Shown one piece after another: positions 24,222-36,695 of a stretch of DNA of 64,000 nt (positions within the stretch are counted from its first letter, which is position 1; every line of letters starts with the position of its first letter). The position numbers and the translations under genes were made by a program. The notes under the pieces are model-generated. The model saw only the letters and a program-made list of their open reading frames with translations, had not been told where the DNA came from and made no database searches. The DNA comes from Cydia pomonella (lineage: Eukaryota; Arthropoda; Insecta; Lepidoptera; Tortricidae), in assembly GCF_033807575.1 (NCBI RefSeq), contig NC_084711.1:10292001-10356000 (forward strand), written 5' to 3'.

Positions 24222-24477
24222 ATTATTATAGGACATTATTACACAAATTGACTAAGTCCCACAGTAAGCTCAATAAGGCTTGTGTTGAGGGTATTTAGAC
24301 AACGATATATATTATATATAAATATTTATAAATACTTAAATACATAGAAAACACCCATGACTCAGGAACAAATATCCATGCTCATCACACGAATAAATGC
24401 CCTTACCAGGATTTGAACCCGGGACCATCAGCTTCGTAGGCAGGGTCACTACCCACTAGGCCAAACCGGTCGTCTAA
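24222..24477 (-). mobile_element. tRNA-derived SINE copy
   Basis: Reverse-oriented copy of the 16,108 SINE, with the B-box complement GGATTTGAACCC and the A-box complement CCCACTAGGCCA. Nearly full length. It lies upstream of the Sur first exon. Confidence 0.75.
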
Positions 24478-25514
24478 CACACATCAGTAATAAAAGTAAA
24501 ATAAAAAATTTGAAAGACCCCCCAACACAAAAAATAAACTCTATAAACGAACAAATAATATTTTAAACCTATTATAATTATTATCGTCACATATATTATG
24601 TAAGTTCAAATTTTTTTATTTTCCAAGCGGCGTCGCGTCGGTTGACCCTGTCTTTTTGCGTCGGGGGTTAAAAAGTTGCACGGTTCTCGAGTTAAATTCA
24701 TTAAATCAAACACACTTCGACAATATCAATAGGGAGTATTACTGCAATGTTATGTCGCCAGAGAGCAGCACTATCACATCACATAAACCATAGAGTAACT
24801 TATACATACTGTGCCTTAAATAGTTATTTGAGAAGTTTTCACTATAACATTGATGCATCAAGGCGGTTTATTTACAGAGATTTACCGCAAAACGCGAAAA
24901 TCGCAATTTAGTTATCTGCTTCTTCATCGCTCGAATATTGCATGAGTGATAGAAAGGTTAATAACGAAATTTCGAATTTCTTGTTTCCCGTTAGACCCTC
25001 AAATTGCGATGGATTGGGGTAGTGGCGCCCCCTACGCAGAGTTTAGCGTAATATTCCCTAGGCATTTGTAAAAAAACTTCGAAAATTAAAATAAAACAAG
25101 ATCCAATGAAGTTTGGCCAAAACTATAAAACATAAAATAATAACTTATAATATGTAGGTATAAGTATATTGAATATGAAAGGCCGTTGCGATTTATCACG
25201 AAGACAAACGGCGACATTAGTCAAGCATCTTCCTTATTATTCACAAGAATAAGCTGGTAATTCTCATGCTATTTATTTTAAATATTATACCCAGTCATTT
25301 GTAGTCTCTCTGAACATACGAGTACTTCCTGGGGAACTGGATATACTTCATATCGAATAGATATAAGTAATTAATTAATTATCTAGTGATGTGGGTAAGT
25401 AGGTATATTTAAAATGTGGTGTTATCGTTGCGATTAGATGGGTTTATATGGCTGCTTTCACCTTGCTCCCTCTAGCACGTAACGAAACATAAATACCTAA
25501 AGCCACGTATTAAC

Positions 25515-25765
25515 TACTAGCTGTTGCCTTGTCCGTGTGGATTTATTTCCCGAAATATACTTTCAACCCCTTTTTAACCCATTAGGGGCTGAATTTTCAA
25601 AAGTCCAAAATTTATTTTTTGTACTTTCTAATATTTTCTCTCTCTCTCTATTGAAATGGTTCCCGTTACAAACCTTCAACCCCTTTTTAACACTATTAGG
25701 GAATGATTTTCAAAAACGCTGAAATTACTTTTCTTCTATTTTCACCGTTACATGTGTTACAACCG
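25515..25765 (-). mobile_element. Helitron fragment, reverse orientation
   Basis: It begins ACTAGCTGTTGCC, the reverse complement of the Helitron 3' end at 3,926-3,938, and continues with two copies of the internal theme CAACCCCTTTTTAACCC. It is truncated at the other side. Confidence 0.65.
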
Positions 25766-26568
25766 ATCACGGTATGGGGACGGTTGCACACTAATTGAAA
25801 AATGAAAAGTTGACGGAAAACTATTGAAAATAGAATATTCATTTTAAATTAAACGTTAACCCAAAAGAATATCCGTCAGTGTATAATATTTTCTTTCATT
25901 CTTAGAGCTGAGATATTAACATTTACATCAGCGATCGAAATGAAATTGTTACAACCGTACCCAGCCTACCCTATGTACATATGCCTACACTCTTCATTGT
26001 TTATCTGAAGCACTATGCGACGTAGTCCAGTTACGCAGGATGGACGCATGTCGATTTATATGTGCCGTCTGACAGCGCCGAATGGACGCGCTTTGTGTAA
26101 ATTAGAAGTTTTGTTTGATGCGATAATTTCTGTCTGGGAAATGCGGTTTCATAATATTTACCTTCTAAGTTCCGGCATACGTATACTTAGGGATAAGGAA
26201 TAAGGATAGCTTCCTGCTCCTTTGCCAAATATTAAGAGCAAAGATATTCACAAATAACGTTATCTATGTCCAGGAAAAAAACGCATGCCTACTTAGCCAC
26301 TTTGAAGTGGCCCATTACACTATTATAGGAATTACTTATTTCTATAGGTAGGGCGATGCCGTTCAATGAATATGAAATATGAATTAAATTAATCTGAGAG
26401 GAAAACATTCGGTTCGTGTAAACAAGGTGACGACAAACTACTTAGTTAAGACGAAAGTGCGAAATTGCCTTTTCATACAAACGTACTTAGTCCTCATTTT
26501 CCTCTGTGGATATTAACATTATTGAAAAGTAAATATTATACTGGGTGACTGGTAATTCGTCGTATTCC

Positions 26569-26940
26569 TTCAAGGGGGTTATTCTACAGCTTATTTGGAG
26601 TGATTAAAGTCCAGTCAACCAGGGGTCAAAACTCATTGGTTTTCAAGTTATTCAAGATTTTTACAAAAACTTCTGACTTCAGATGCTTTTAATTGCAAAA
26701 TTTTGATATGTTTTGTACTTTTTTTATTATTTTACGTAATCAGTGATTCATTGGCTATTCGGAAAATCTTTTTTTTATTTGAAAAATACGTAATTTAAAA
26801 AAAAATACTAGTTTTAGGTCAAAAAGCGGGTATTTATTAAAAAAATCTAAAATCTTGAATAACTTGAAAACCAATGAGTTTTGACCCCTGGTTGACTGGA
26901 CTTAAATCACTCCAAATAAGCTGTAGAATAACCCCTTGAA
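26569..26940. mobile_element. Foldback element with near-identical ~92-bp arms
   Basis: The left arm starts TTCAAGGGGGTTATTCTACA (26,569-26,663); the right arm (26,849-26,940) is its reverse complement apart from two 1-base indels and one substitution. The ~185-bp loop is AT-rich and non-coding. The high arm identity suggests a recent insertion or conversion. Confidence 0.75.
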
Positions 26941-27263
26941 TGGGAACCCCCTGTATTTTGATCTTGTATGGAAAAATGAGAAAACGGCTAGGTATCCACC
27001 CATTTTGTACAGATGTCAACTTATTTAACTGTAAGATTTAAAAAGAGAACTATAGGATTACCTTTTATCTTTAACTGAACTTTGTTTCAACGTCTTACGA
27101 GCTGTATTCCCATACAAAATCGACGTGGGCAATGTTGGCGAAACTTCAGATAACTTTACCCGCCCTCAAAATTGCCAAAAAAGTGGGTTGAATGATGATA
27201 TGATGACGGTTTGTTTAGAATAAGAAATTTGAGAGAATCTTATCTCTTTGTAAGGTAAAATAG

Positions 27264-27457
27264 ATGTAAGGTAGAAGTACTAGTGCTCGACGCTGCACTA
27301 GTACTCGACATGGGCACTTTATGTCAAAGTGACAAGGATTAAGTTCGAATACAGAAAAATCTTCGTTGTTCAAATTTAGCCTATATTTCTATGAAATAAA
27401 GTGCCCATGTCGGTGACTAGTGCAGCGTCGAACACTAGTAGGTACTTCTACCTTATG
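27264..27457. mobile_element. TIR MITE with ~60-bp arms
   Basis: The left arm ATGTAAGGTAGAAGTACTAG and the right arm end AGTAGGTACTTCTACCTTAT are imperfect inverted repeats; inner arm parts include CGACATGGGCACTTTAT and ATAAAGTGCCCATGTCG. The ~75-bp centre is non-coding. Confidence 0.7.
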
Positions 27458-29689
27458 TTCTCGTTCTCACTTTAAATAAATACAAAACTGTCCCAGCTTA
27501 GTACGAGTATACCTAGCCATACGTACAGGTTTATGGCGCTGGCTGTGTGAACGACGTTACCGCGCCTACTTACGAGTAACAGGAAGACATTGCATATTAA
27601 AGTCCGTATTCAATGATTTTGCATCCATTTTATGGACCTATGAATAGGTAGATATATCTAATTACTACAGCAGACATGACTTGCAAATTAAACAAACAAA
27701 CTTAACGCCAATTTCACAAGATTGCAAGATTTTTTTTATTTTTTTTGCAAGATTTTGCTTTTTCTCAATACGACATACTTATCTGATAATTATCACAGGA
27801 GGTGATTCAGTTCAGTATTTTATCCTTAAGGTGCCGTAGGTTCAGCGAGCAGAGTTTTTGATAAATCGTATCGCGTTTTTAGATAACAATTTAATACGGT
27901 TGCCAAAAATTTAATTAGCAATCTTGAACCGCGAACCACGAACATAGGTCTAAAACGGATTTTAAAAATTCGAAACAATTTTAATTGCACAAAAGATAAA
28001 AGGATAAAAATTGCTTCTAAAAATGCGCAATTTAAGTTTTGAGGGAAATCAGCGATTACTTTTTTCTTTTTTAAAACTTACAACAAATTAAAATTCCAAA
28101 ACATGAATCCACGGTCCCGAGCACGCACGCACGGCGCGCACGCTCACTGAGACTGAGAGAAGAGAAGAACACGAACTTTAGGGGCCTTAATGTACGGATT
28201 TTTAAAAATTCGTTGCCATAAAATTTGTAAGCTGGTCTAAGTGATGAATCATACCCAAAAATTATAATGAGTAAGTATTAGGTACCTCTTACTTGGTACA
28301 ACCTGACAAACCAACAACAAGGGTAATATTATTATGATTGTGCCCGTGGAGTAAGATTCAAAGGCATCTCGTCGGTAAGGTTGTTCGTCTTAGACCTTGT
28401 ATTGACCGTCAAAGAGATTTAATTAAAATCTAACTTGAGCTTATTCTTAGCAAAAAATCTGTAAATACATATACCTACGTAGATACTTGCGTATTTGCAC
28501 ATGAAATAAAATAATTTTCTTGCTATCGACATCTCTCGTGATGAGTAGTATTTTTAATACCTACTTCAAATCTACTATTTACCATATCTACTTAATCGGT
28601 CCCTCATCTTGAACATGTACAAATATAACAAATAAAAACCTTTTACCTAAAACGATGATTTAATTGATTAATTTGTATAATATAGAAAGTGAAGTGAAGT
28701 GGAGTGTTTTACCTTCTTTGTAAAAAAAATATTACTTTACCTATATAAAGTCCACACTCAAAATCCACGCAATTATCAACCGGGATGTACTTAACTCAAG
28801 CCCTTTAATGACAACACTTACCTTATCATTAACTATGACTGTTAAGATCTAAACTAGATGTTGCTTTCTTGTAAGGGGACTAATAATTGTAAACAATAGG
28901 TATGTACAACTTAGTGACGACTGATGAGAATCCGACCTTCCTGTAGTAAAAGGTGACAGGTATCTTCTCGTGTCATGGCTTAATGATTCAATAGTGGGAA
29001 AATCAGCTGAGTTCAGAGCTCTCTCCGGAAGCGGGCCTAACTGTAAACCATCGCCATATGAATATAGCGAATGAATTGCCAAATTACAACAGTTTTTTAT
29101 CATGTTATGCAAATGAAAGGGCAAACTGTTAGACTTATTTTGTACAAGCGATCTCATTTTCTACACAATAATGACACTAAATGAAACTTTTCTTATTTGT
29201 GTTACAACTCTAACAAAACAACGTTTAACCGGAATTGTGATTAAGGAAGAGATATACTTACCGAGTACAAGTAGGTAAATATAGGTACCAAATTTGCTAC
29301 TTGATTAGCGTTTTTTGGCAATTGATGTGATGAAGGTATCATTCATACTCGTAATGCTCGAAATATAATTATTCTATCCTTCTGTTAATTTCTATCTTTC
29401 AATTCAATTTGCTAACTGTACTTATTCGCAGTTAGTATTAAGATAGTAGTAGTTTAATGTAACTATAAGCGTATGTCATGTGTGATCAAATTCATAAAAT
29501 AAACCTTGTAGTATTTCATAAGTTTTACTGTAGCGTTTTCCCTGGGCCGCGATGTTGTTATCACAACCAAAACAAACTCACCTAAAACTAAACAACTTTT
29601 AACAACACTGCCGGAACGATTCAACTCACTGCACTCTCATTTTTGTAATACGTTCCATTGCATACGGATGCCGATGTTCATGTTCATTC

Positions 29690-29900
29690 AGTTAGCATTG
29701 TGCGGTTTGTGTATATTCGTCGGTGGATTAAACGCGGCGGAGGAACATCGGTACTCGCGGCGCCGGTTGCTGTGTGACTGAGTAGTGAGTTGAGTAGCCG
29801 CCAGTTTGCATGCGTGTGAGGGACCGACGCGTCACGGCGACTCCGCGTCGCCGCCGCCGCAGCCGCTAGCGTGGATGCAGTGACCGACCTACCAGCGCAA
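29690..29900. promoter_or_regulatory. Candidate promoter / first exon patch, strand unclear
   Basis: A GC- and CpG-rich block (CGCCGCCGCCGCAGCCGC inside) in an AT-rich intergenic region. On the plus strand it begins with an arthropod-type initiator, TCAGT at 29,688-29,692. It could be the 5'UTR exon and promoter of Sur (minus strand, 7 kb upstream of its first coding exon) or the start of an unseen plus-strand transcript. No coding exon can be assigned. Confidence 0.4.
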
Positions 29901-31104
29901 CCAACGATTTATATAGTTCACTATAACTGGTTGTTTTTCTAGTGCACTTTCATGCATAATGCAGCCGGCACAGGTAGATGCTCGGAGTTGCGTGCTCCTC
30001 TCATGTATAATAAATTTTACAACCGCAAATCTTTTGCATAGCTACTTTCTTCGTTATAACTTTGCAAGCACCTAAAGATTTGTTGAAAAAACAATTTGTT
30101 TCCCTTTATTGGTCATGATGCGATGAAACTGGAACTGGACGGAATTTAATAACGCAGGAAGGGAAAACAAACACCGGTTTGTTTGCCAATGACGCAATCA
30201 TGTGAGTAAACTGAAACAGATGTGTGCCATCGATACAGATTCTTGACCCAAAACAGATAGATGCGTTACAAAGGTTTATCATAAAGTCGGCAGCATATAT
30301 GTGTTACAGGTACATACAATGTGTGTAATGTTGGTCAGCTGGGTCGCATTAAGCCAATGTCATGGTGCGGCAGGTTTTTGTCCGTGGTCGGTGAAGGGCA
30401 TGCGGTGCGGCGCTATTAGCACAGGTTTTCCGCCTATTGACCTGCATTCTCGCGCTGCACCGGCTTTCCTTCGACTCTTGCTTTGTTTTCAAAGCTGCCG
30501 GGAGCATTTTGTATATCTCGGTGAACGTATTATAGGACCGAGATTGACAGTTAGCAATTTTGTACGCACAAAATCAGAAACAAGCGCAGTTCATGAAGCC
30601 CAAGGTTTTTTTTTATCACATTTTAGCGGTCTTAGATGAAAACACAAATAAAACTTGGGTTCGGTTTGATACATATGGACTTTGTTCGAAATCAGTCGAA
30701 AACGGTAATTTTGTGACGTGTACAAAAATCCTCCTGTATACGTCGGTTTACTTCAGGAGAAATGAAACAACTTGGAACTAAAATAATAATAAACATCTGT
30801 GTAATATCCACAATTTTTAAATGTCAATAATTACATTTAGAAACGCATAATATTCATTGTTTGTTGAATGAGTTTCGTTCTAACTTAATTGGGAGGCCCT
30901 ATACAGGCTCTACTCGAACCTTTTATGCTGAAGCAACATTAAAACCCTTTAAGCCCATTTTACGATGTCATCTGTATTCATATCTTATTTCAAGATTTTA
31001 CATATTTCGTGAAAGAAAATAGGTAATCTAGATGGATAAGAAATCGACCCGCTTCAGCAAAGGGCCTAATATTGTTTTTATTCACTCGTTAAAAACAGTT
31101 TGTT

Positions 31105-34100
31105 CTAGAACTCAAGGTCCCAGCCGGAAGTTTCGTCCGGAGGCAGTTTCTCCTTGGGATACTTCTCGAAGTTAGAGAGGTCGGTGGGGCTGGCGACGCG
31201 CTGCACGAGCGGCGCCTTCAGCTTGCGCTCGCGGAGCGCCTCCCAGTCGAACCCGAGGAACCATCTGTCGAAAAACAATCGCCGTCAAACCATGATTTAA
31301 ACTTTCACGATCGCGTACCTATAAGGGGTCATCCATTAGTTACATCACACGAATTTCTAGGTTTTTTGACCCCTTCCCCCCCCCCCTTGTCACACTTGGT
31401 CACATTTGGCAAACCCCTCCCCCCCTGGTGTGACGTCAAATATTTTGCATTTTTTTTCAACAAAAATTAACTTAAATTAACAAAACGGCGAATCGAATTT
31501 GTTTCTATTAATATTTTATCAAATTATTTTGGACAAAAGAAATATTAATAATTATAACCCAAAACCAACTAGGAAAGAAAATTAATCGCATAAAACGATT
31601 ATCGTTCTAAAAACTCGTTATTTAACTGTACAGCGAATAATTATTTTTTAAAAATACTGTTGAAGTTAAAGTGACGTCACTAAGTTTGTGACTCCCCCTC
31701 CCCCTTGTCAAAACATGTCACATTTTCTTGACCCCCTACCTCCCCCTAAACGAGTAATGTAATTAATGGATGACCCCTTACTTTCGAAAATGGCATTAAC
31801 GTCAGCTGCGCAAGTTTTTCGAAGTACCCGCACTCGAACTTGTTTGTTTTTGCAAACTAGCACCCCACTAGGACTAGGAGAACTCGGTCGGCACACAACA
31901 CTTGATGATGTCTGGTTTTTCAATGTGTCCAAGCGTAAACGAATATCGCCGGTTGAAAAACCATACATCGTCGTGTTGTCAATCGAAGTTGATGATAAAT
32001 CCTTTAATGTAAAAAAAATCATACTTGTGATTCTTAACGTCCATCATCTTCTTCAAGTAGCCAAGCCGCTCGGCCGGCACGGCGCGGCACAGTTTGCGCA
32101 CCAGCATCTGCGCGGACTTGGGCACGCGAGGGTGGAAAGGCACGGCGTCGATGCCGCGCAGGATCAGCGTGTACGTCTTCATGTGGTCGCTGCCGGCCGC
32201 GCGGAACGGCGGCTTGCCCACCAGCAGCTCGTAGATGAACACGCCTAGGGCCCAGCAGTCCACGGCTCGGTCGTGGCCCTGATACAAGTGATACATCAAA
32301 CAAATATACAAGCTGTAGGTACTTAAATTAGGTGTACTACATGCTGGAGCTGAGTCAAATGATATTTAGGGCCTGTTTCACAATGTCCAAGTAAAGTTCT
32401 GAATAATAAGCTACTTGCCACTTATCTGACGAATGAAGTCATCGTTGACGTTTCATAATCTTAACTGGTAGATAAAGTGCTAGGTCTTGTAGGAAGTTTT
32501 AGCCGGCAATTTATTTATTTGTTAATTATAGCTACCCAATACTTTACTTGGACATTGTGAGACAGGCCCTTAGTGTATAAAGTTGATTTACACGAAGACG
32601 AAGAACTGAACGGATGCACGGATGTAATACAGATGCAACCTCATCAAGTTTGGGTCGATTAAAATCTTCTCGATGACGAGGCAGTAGCTCGTGTTAAAAA
32701 AGAACCGCAAACAAGTTTTTGTGCAGTAGGTACTAAATGTATTTTTAATTTGAACTGTTTTGGACATTATAAGGTTTGATTTGATACAAACAAATACGAG
32801 TATATCTACCCAATTAAGGTGGTTAATAAAATGCTTTAAAAATAAATATACCTACCGATTTAGGTACTTACCTCGCGGCAGTAACAGACACGCACGATTG
32901 ACGTATTTGTATTATTTTTATTGCTGTTGGTAGGTACGAGTAGGTAGACAGACATGTATCTTACCTTATTTAGCACTATCTCTGGAGCAACGTATTCGGG
33001 CGTGCCGGCGAAAGTGTACGTCTTGACATTTGGGTCAAGTTGCTTCGCAAATCCAAAGTCGACCTACAAATAAAAGCAGTATTTAAAGAAAACGATAACG
33101 TTAATTACCATATGACATAGTCATATGGCTCCTAAAGTGTGACCGTATTAGGTAATTCATTTCTTATGTCTACATCTGTTTCCAAGACAGAAACCTAGGC
33201 AGTAATTTTGTATTACCTATGGGTTGGCCTCCGTACAATTCCTTAATCCAGACTTGCCATCATATTTAAAACAAAAATGCATCTCTACACAAAGAATTGC
33301 GGCTCAAAATCGAATGTCCTACAACAATGTGGATTACCTCAATCAAAGATTGTTGGGACTTGCAGGATGATCTTAGAACGTTGTCGTCATACTGATTACA
33401 AAATCAATTATTTTTAAATGCTGATAAGTGCTCTGTCATCAGTTATACCCGCAAAAAAAAAAAACAATAATATTTAATTATGACCTTTGTGGTAATACAC
33501 TGAAACGTGCTACTAATATTAGAGATTTAGGTATCATAATGGATGATAAGGTATCTTTTAATGCACATATAGATAAAATAGTTCTAAGAGCATTTCGAAA
33601 TTTAGGCCTCATCAATAGACTCGGTAAACCCTTTCAATCCAATAAAACTTTGAAAATACTTTACTTTTCGTTTGTAAGATCCATATTAGACTTCGGTAGT
33701 GTTGTATGGAGCCCTTACTTTCAGTGCCATAAATCTAGAATAGAGAAAGTCCAAAAGAAATTTATTAAAATACTCAACTATCGCAATTTTCGTATTAACT
33801 CAAGTTACCAGGAATCCCTACAACACTACCAACTTCTATCTCTAGAAAATAGACGCAAACTGACTGATGCGACTACTTTATTCAAAATTATAAATAATTT
33901 TATCGATTCTCCTACTTTGTTATCTAAAATAAGGCTTTCGTGTAGTAATCGTCCAGCTCGCTCCTCACGTAAAAAATATCTATTTTCACCCCCCCACTTG
34001 AAGAAAAAATACACAAAAAATTGTTTTCTCTCCCGTGCGCCTGAAATGTATAATAATCAATTTTTGCATATAAACCCTTTTAATGTATCCACTTTAACTT

Positions 34101-36695
34101 ATAAAAACGAAATACGTAATTGCTTATTGAAATCCCCGATAATTTGAACATTGAATATTGTAAAACCTAAATGATATACATATATATGTGTGTGTGTTGT
34201 ATCAGAAGGATAAAGATTGTAAGAAATCATTTAATATTTCCTATTTACTGTCATTTAATTCCACTGTTAACCGGATTACTTCGGCAACTTAACTGACAGC
34301 GGAAGGTTTGCAATATAAATATATTATATACATATATGTATATAAAGTAATGGATCCTAAACCTGTCTGTTGTGTTGCACGATGAATCTATTTACCACTC
34401 AGTATCAACTCCTATGTTTCCACAATATAACTTGAAAAATGTTTCGGCACTGTTTGTCTTCTCCGTAGTCCATTTATTGTATCTTTTCATGTAATGACTG
34501 TTTGTTGCCATAATAAAAAAAAAAAAAAAAAAAAATGGATTGAGCATAATTCCTGCTTTATCTATCATTGCAACTTGCGCTAGTATTTGATTTCGCCTTA
34601 GCGGAAATAGGCCCGAACGAATCGATAATATTCCAAACAAGTTCTAATTTATTTACCAACTTAATATATCCAAGTCTATCTAGCATAAGATTCTCGGGCT
34701 TCAAGTCCCGATAGACGATATCCTTGGAGTGCAGGTATTGGAAGGCCTCGACGACGCAAGCCGCCATGAACCGCGCGGTGGCCTCCGGGAAGAAACGCTG
34801 TTTCTGCAGGATCGTCCACACCTCGCCGCCGAGGACCGGCTCCATGAGGAAGTAGATGTACTTGTTGTCTTTGAATGTGCGGTATAACCTAAAATATAGT
34901 GTTCATATTAATTGAATGTTCTGTAGGCTTAGCACGAGAGCGTTGGTTGAGATACAATTAATCGCCCTCTTGTGTACACAATATAATTATTTTATATTAA
35001 ACAGATACATTTGGAAAGTGGAAAGTTGACAGTCTTAGGCGAGACTCGAACTAGCGACTCGGAGTTACCAGCCCACCGCTCCACCAACTGAACTACCGCG
35101 GTAAAGCTGCTGGCAGAGCTGCAGACATTCTATAATTATGTTTTTTTTAATATAGTAGATGATGTTAGATACTTACTACTTAGGTACTAAGTATTATATA
35201 AATGGGTATAGTTACACTTTATAACACGTTATTCAGAATACGAAGGTGTTTAACGAAACCAAAAAGTTACCAAACCTTTCTTTTTTTTCGTGGTGAAGCT
35301 GCATTGGCCGATATGATTGTACAATCCATAGCTCTCTGAATAATATCGCATGCATTACAATTTCTCTAGACTTGGCGATGAGCCAGATTATAAACAAAGT
35401 CTGAAAATTTTCAAGGCGCTGCGCCGTTTGGGGAAATATGGAGTCCAAGTGCTTCAGTTGCAAACATTATATAAATGTGCTCCTAATTTAATTTTAAAAC
35501 AACCTTTGTTAGGTGCGTGTTAGAATTTGCGTATATCTATAGATATGTGTGTATATTATTGTTATCCAAAAAACCGAAGAGCACCCGGAGCGTACCTAGT
35601 TGGTTTTGATTTTCAATGCCCCCGATCACTCGGTCAATTTGGTAACAGTTTCCAAGTAGTGGGTAACGTAGAAAAATGACTCAACTCGAGCAAATAGTTA
35701 AACTATTATGACGGCCTGTTTTAATATTGTTATTACTTTATTACGTCTAATTTATAAGTAGATAATTTGAGGATTACCTGCAAATGAAGGGGCTGTTGCA
35801 GACCATCATAATATTCTTCTCGTTATAAGCGTGCACCTGCTGCTGCTGCTGCACCATGTCCACCTTCTTCAGGCACTTGAGCGCGAACGTCAGCTTCGGG
35901 TCGCGCTTGTACTGCACCAGCTCCACGCGCCCGAACCCGCCCACGCCCATCGTGCCCACAATCTCAAGGTCTTTAAGCTCCACGTATTCAAATTCTGATA
36001 AAATAAAACATGTGATACTCGTAGAGACACTGCTAATACAATAGACTTAAGTAGGTAGTATTTGCCTACATTTTTAAATTCTGTTAATAGTGGATAACTT
36101 TGAACTCGAATGGATATTACCTATAACTAGGTAAACTTATTATTAAATTGATAGTACCTGATTAACACAACTTTCTAAAAGTAAAGGTAAGGTCAGGTGG
36201 AGTAAAAGTGTTTCTCTTACTTCACCTACGCACCATATCGCGGAATTTCGTTGGAACTAATTTTTTCATACTAAACTAAAATGTCACCATATACATGAGA
36301 ATAACAGCGCCCTCTTGACAATGATTATTTATTTCTGGTCGGGCAGGTAAAATTAAGTAACTGAAATTTGGCATGCAGGTCTATCGAGAAAATTGTGTGG
36401 ATCTTGAATGTTAATTCAACCGGCAACAACTATTGCAGCGGAAACTGCCTGCTAAGAATAGTAATTATCTACGTGGGATTAAAGCAGCTTCCTTAATTAA
36501 AATATTGGAATTGATATGTTTTGTCTGCTTTTAAAATAAACGTTGCATTGTTTTAGCAAGGAACACACATAAATAGGTTAGGTAGATTGATTACCGCTCT
36601 TAACTTGGGATGACTTTCTTTGCTCCAGTGGCGGAGGGACGGAATGCCTGATATTCTTTAATTCGTCTAAGTTTCCGAGGAGTTCCGTGAAGGGT
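31105..36695 (-). CDS. Pkg21D: Pkg21D exons 6-11: kinase domain and C-tail
   Basis: Exon 6 (36695-36595) encodes the pre-kinase segment FTELLGNLDELKNI. Exon 7 holds the glycine loop GVGGFGRVEL and the ALK lysine. Exon 8 holds the hinge and catalytic loop YRDLKPENLM. Exon 9 (only 99 nt) holds DFGFAKQ and the activation segment TFAGTPEYVAPEI. Exon 10 holds the C-lobe (GHDRAVDCWALGVFIYELL). Exon 11 holds the AGC tail FEKYP with the final SGWDLEF. All catalytic residues are present. The normally conserved Cys in TFCGTPEY is Ala here. A possible poly(A) signal (TTTATT on the plus strand, 31,077-31,082) lies about 25 bases after the stop, which would make a very short 3'UTR. Confidence 0.9.

Larger units (their letters stand above)
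22919..29680. other. Upstream region of Sur / intergenic, repeat-rich
   Basis: Beyond Sur exon 1 I see no coding exon. Recognised items are a LINE/SINE tail near 23,455-23,565 (ATGGGCTTCGTGCC then an ATTGAATTGAATTG run), the SINE at 24,222, the Helitron fragment at 25,515, and foldback elements at 26,569 and 27,264. Sur probably has a 5'UTR exon somewhere here, because its first coding exon starts at an acceptor. Confidence 0.55.

Noticed and set aside
30301..30639. 112-codon plus-strand open frame
   Set aside because: No recognisable domain, no splice context and unusual composition; likely chance or repeat-derived.
33428..34147. 239-codon open frame as a host gene
   Set aside because: It is the RT C-terminal part of a LINE with a poly(A) tail, lying in a Pkg21D intron.
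35035..35105. Functional tRNA gene on the minus strand
   Set aside because: The A and B boxes look good, but the anticodon and acceptor stems do not fold properly.
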